Part shown: positions 59,984 to 64,000 of the stretch, one piece after another
How the letters are laid out: the number at the start of each line of letters is the position of its first letter
Position numbering within the stretch: position 1 is the stretch's first letter
NCBI RefSeq assembly: GCF_910592395.1
Contig: NC_088308.1
Coordinates: 2,048,001-2,112,000, forward strand
From: Lineus longissimus
Lineage: Eukaryota; Nemertea; Pilidiophora; Heteronemertea; Lineidae
Length of the DNA: 64,000 nucleotides
Direction of reading: 5' to 3'
Made by a program: the position numbers and the translations under genes
The notes under the pieces: model-generated
What the model was told of the DNA's origin: nothing
The model's input: only the letters and a program-made list of their open reading frames with translations
The model's database searches: none

Positions 59984-62900
59984 CTAAACCGTCTTCACCT
60001 CACCATCATAACCATCATCGCTAGCTGGCTCAGGCTGAGGCAAAAATCGCTGCATGTACGATTCACAATCTTTACAATAGACAAAAGGTGGCTCCACCCG
60101 TCGTTTCCGACACAACATACATCGCGAGGAACATTGCTCATCATCGCTGTCACAGGAGTCGCTAGTGTCCTCGTCATAATCCGAGTCATAACCCGCTGCC
60201 TGTTTTTCCACCGGGCTATCCGGATTTTCTTTCTCGGACGCTTTTTTCTCGGCAGTTTTGACGACGTCTTCAGCGATGGTGTCCGCAAATGTTACACTCT
60301 TACGATGCTTCCTGTCCTTTTTCTTTGTGAGGGCTGATTTTCCTTTTCTTGCCATTTGTGCGCGGCGAGCCGCAGCTTGAAGATGTGCCATTGCTGCTTG
60401 CTTGGCAGTTATGCCTTTACCCAATTCAACATGCTCAAATCTGAGAGCGATTTCTTTGACGGAGCGCATGCACCCGTTGAAATCAGAGTCTGTGGACGAT
60501 TGTTTACTGTTATCACTAGATAATGAATGGATGCCTTCGTCGGGAGAGATAATGGCCGGATTGAGGTCGAGAAGGTCGGGAGAACTGGTAAAGGTTTTTG
60601 ACGGATTACTTGAATCGGACGGTTTTCTGAGCTGTTTTATATTGGGAATCGTAGAAACCTGAAAGTAGACAAAGAAAGAACATTAAGAACATGTTGGCTC
60701 TATTAACAAATGAGGAAACATTTTGGCTCGGTCTTATTATTTTTTGTTGCAAGTTATGTCAAAATGATCTGCTAAGAATGCCGGTTTATGTGCACCGTTT
60801 AATTAACGAAATGACTCAAAAACTTTCACTGTCATATGTCATGATATAATGTGGAAGTACATTCACAAAAAAGCACTAGGCAGCCTCTGACATACATATT
60901 TTCATAATCAATAAGGTAACATTTTCAACTTTTTGTGTGATGATATGATAGTCAAGAAAAGCTCATAACTAGTTTAGGATGGATACAAGCAGTGGGTGAG
61001 CACACTAGAAAACACTAACATGCAAAGAGAAAGTCTTTGATGTGAACAAACACAAGTAAAGAGTAGAAAATACACCAAAAGTGACCTATCTAGACGTTAG
61101 AGGTAGGCCTAAGTACGAAAGGTTGGCCAGAATAGATAGACTTGAACGACTGTCTCAGTAAAATGTTAAGAGAGTTGTTGTGAGAGGCAAGAGAGGTAAG
61201 AAGAAAAAAGCCCACTGAACGGACAATATGAGATGTGTCACTAAGCTGAGAGGATTTGACAACCAGGCCCTGTTGACTGTTCAGAACTCATGTTATTCCT
61301 TATTTTAACCTTTTCTGAATAATCTTATTCTTGTGTTACTTTTAAACATGAAGCTCTTCTTTTAAAAACATCACAAATAGCATAAGGGGACAAAGCACTG
61401 TTACAGAAAACAACATTATAATGCATGGCTAGTGTTAGTGGTGTTAGTACGATACAGTCCCCATAGGCAGCGCCCCCATTCAGACAAAAGAAGAAGTACT
61501 TACACCTTGTTCACATCTTAACGCGGTCATGATCGTTCCTCCTGTATGTGAAAAGCAAGACAAGAGCTTAGTGCCGTGCACAGGGACTGTTGGGTCTGAA
61601 CAAGATCTCTTAGAATAAATTTAAAAGAACACCTTCTTATCATTTTTGTCTATAACAGGTAAAGAACGGATCATTCAAGTGCCTCTCATGCTTTTAGATG
61701 AATCAGACAAGATATATCTGTCACCAGATTTGGTATGAAATGATGATGATGATGAATTGTCTTTTTTCATTAGTTTTAAAGGTTGAATAACGTGCTTCAT
61801 TAGGGGAATTAAAGTTAGAGAACTGTGAAGCAAGGAATTGTTGACTTCTGTGGTTAGCGAACGATATTATAGGTAATAATCATTTAAAATCGTTGTCCTA
61901 TTACCGGAGTAATTCCTATTCTTGTTCATCTGAAGCAAAGACACAATTGAGTCAACTTTTCATCAAGTTATGTTTAAACAACCTTATTTCTGACGAAAGT
62001 AGGCCTATAATTTCAAAGCAAATGCACAAGAAACACCCAGGTGAAAAATGAGTGCTAAATGTCAGAAGATTTTCACCCAAACAGCAAAAAGGCAAGAAGT
62101 GTCTTTTAGTTTTTTGCAAAGCACAGACAATGTTCAAAATATGATAGAGAGAGAAGAAATTTGCACTTGTCACCCGAAAATCTGCAATTGGCACCCAGAT
62201 TTAAAAGAAGATAAAGGTTGAAATAGCAGAGGACTTACAACAATGAGAAAAGGGTCACAAGCTTTCTACTCTGCACTTGCGATTATCACTATTTCCAAAC
62301 ATGGGGCACTCAACACTTCTGATGGGAAAAAATCATCAAAATTGAGAAAAAAATACTTGAAAGTCTGCTACAGGGTTTGAAATGGCCTGATTATATCCAG
62401 GGGGACATGTTGGGTTGTGGTTTCTGCCTTTCATTATACGCAAATTTAGAAGTTTTGGCTGGATCATTGGAGTCCTCATGAGAAGGTCCGACAATCTAAA
62501 AAGCAACACCTGGATCTACACTGCACTTATATGTGTAACGATCACAAAATGTTCTTCTAGCTGCGGAAAGGTAACACTCGTAAGGCTGATATTATGATAA
62601 AAACCCTACAAAACAATTTCTACGCAATTAATGCCCAACTAAATCTAAGTGCTATTAAACTTCACAGAATTTCTATCAATTAGTTTATTAGTTGAAATGT
62701 TGCAATGATCTCCTTGGAAGAATTATGCAGGATGGGCGATATTTCAACAAAAAATGCTCTAGAATAGTTTGTCAGGAGTAAAATGTGGAAGATTACACAA
62801 AGTTTGTCCCAGTTTAAAAGTCTTCCGTAACAGAACAATATCACACCCCTGGTTGCTCTTCAAGCAGGGTTGAGAAAAACACTAGAATGCTGGCATTCGT

Positions 62901-64000
62901 CAAGAGCTCCCAAACAATACATACATGTATGTTGTCATTTGGTGTCATTCCAAAGACTTCACTCGGACACCTTGTCACCCATGTATCCCCTTCTGCAAAA
63001 ATTAACCCTTGGAGAGCACTGCAAAGTCAAAAGTCTGCCAGCCGGAACATGGAAACACAACGTACCGTGATCATCTGGATAATTTAAATGCGACTGAGAC
63101 TTGGACTTCTTCATAATTCCATTGGATGGCAGATGCTTGGGGCCCTTGCTCTTGCCCCGGACGTCACAATTTATACACACATTCGTCTCCGGGATCCAAC
63201 TGTCGTTTTTCCGACACCTTGGGCAGTGAGTCAAATCTGAAAGAAAATATTATTTCCTAGGTCAATTTTCAAGAATGTATTCGATGAGAGTAGAAAAAAC
63301 CTCTAGAATACCACAAGTTGTAATTGACCTTCTGCCTTGAAGCTTCACAATGTACAGAAACTTGTGACTAAATACATGTACCACAGTTGATAACACTGTA
63401 AATTAACCGATCATGGTGCTTGAGCCTACTTCTTCTGTCCATAATTTCTATTCATTACCGCTGTAATATGATTTCACAGTAAACTGTGTTCTTACCTGGA
63501 ACAGCTTTGTGCATGTTGACATTCCACCGCGTATCCAACTGCTGCCTCTGAGATGACTGACTCGGATGCTGCACATATTGTCCTTGACCCTGTGACACAT
63601 ATTGTCCTTGACCCTGCTGCCTATGACCTTGACCATGATTCACCAAAGACTGTCCACAAGGGGCATAATGAGATTGCTGCCGACTGTCTAATGTCCGACT
63701 GGTGGCATTTGAATAACGTCCATCAGCCTGCATGACTGGTATAGGATTGTGTGCAGAAGTCCGTTGCTGAGGCTGAGACACACTATTTGGCACATTAACA
63801 TTAGGTCCTTGCCTCCCCTGGGAGGCCACACTGGTCTGTATCCCAAGGGCAGCAGGGTCATGGTAGTGATAGTAGCCCGAAGGGGCAGGAGCAGAGATTT
63901 GACGGCCAAGCTGAGCTTGGTTTGATTTAGCACCAGATTCGAACTTAGATCCTTCAGAATTCATACGCACAGGCGGCTGACCACTTGATGCATTTTGACC
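59984..64000 (-). CDS. Unnamed zinc-ribbon protein with PP1-docking-like motif, last four exons (5' end outside window)
   Basis: Exons, in transcript order: 64000-63496 (open to the edge), 63236-63066, 61541-61504 and 60658-59984, stop TAG at 59986. Junction phases agree (1, 1, 0) and all borders are GT/AG, giving 462 residues. Residues 1-168 are disordered, rich in Gln, Ser and Gly with a G-Q-G-Q-Y-V repeat. C173-x2-C176-x12-C189-x2-C192 forms a zinc-ribbon-like motif. After a K-K-S-K-S-Q-S-H patch and a 13-residue mini-exon, the last exon has an Ala/Arg/Lys-rich helix-like stretch, R-K-S-V-T-F (357-362, the RVxF PP1-docking pattern), an acidic Asp/Ser tract, and C418-x2-C421-x11-C433-x2-C436. 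I do not recognise the family. A scaffold or regulatory role is only inference. Introns (60659-61503, 61542-63065, 63237-63495) hold nothing else notable. Confidence 0.8.

Noticed and set aside
1-64000. CRISPR arrays, bacterial operons, ribosome-binding sites
   Set aside because: Intron-containing genes and repeat types show a eukaryotic genome; the tandem repeats lack the regular repeat-spacer structure.

Overview
The window looks like nuclear DNA of a marine invertebrate animal, most likely a lophotrochozoan (mollusc, brachiopod or annelid type). Three things point that way. Genes are split by GT-AG introns with matching phases. The DNA is crowded with short non-autonomous transposon relics and carries many copies of the ACATGTA/TACATGTA word that is common in such genomes. 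The one well-resolved receptor gene resembles the large peptide-receptor families of lophotrochozoans. No bacterial, organellar or viral features were seen. The species assignment is inference.

From 1 to about 45 kb the window is gene-poor. I found one intact tRNA-Gln(TTG) gene (30852-30923), a degenerate tRNA-Asn-like sequence (3160-3233) and a tRNA-like fragment (18844-18914). The rest is unique non-coding DNA interrupted by repeats. The main ones are a pogo/Tigger-like element with TA duplications (12769-13576), a 126-bp foldback (14354-14479), an in-frame 45-bp minisatellite (18967-19191), two degenerate tandem arrays (about 20.45-20.92 and 22.66-23.19 kb), two copies of a 221-nt near-perfect foldback (27308 and 38618), and a large foldback whose arms are about 16-bp tandem units (39168-40719).

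From 45 to 55 kb there are genes. On the minus strand a first exon (45427-45835) has the hallmarks of a stargazin/TARP (calcium-channel gamma, claudin-superfamily) protein. On the plus strand a three-exon rhodopsin-class GPCR (50412-53040, 340 residues) can be assembled completely. Two further minus-strand exon candidates (50210-50406 and 53198-53314) resemble the later membrane segments of the stargazin/claudin fold and lie antisense to the two ends of the GPCR gene. If real, they form a second, interleaved stargazin-like gene. Several foldbacks, a family ending in CCGGTGTAACA and a piggyBac-like element with TTAA duplications (54423-55139) sit in and around the GPCR.

From 55 to 60 kb is AT-rich DNA without genes, possibly the 3' UTR or trailer of the last gene. 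From 59984 to the right edge (and beyond) runs a minus-strand gene of at least four exons. It encodes a disordered protein with two CxxC/CxxC zinc-ribbon-like motifs and a PP1-docking-like RKSVTF motif. Its N-terminus lies outside the window.
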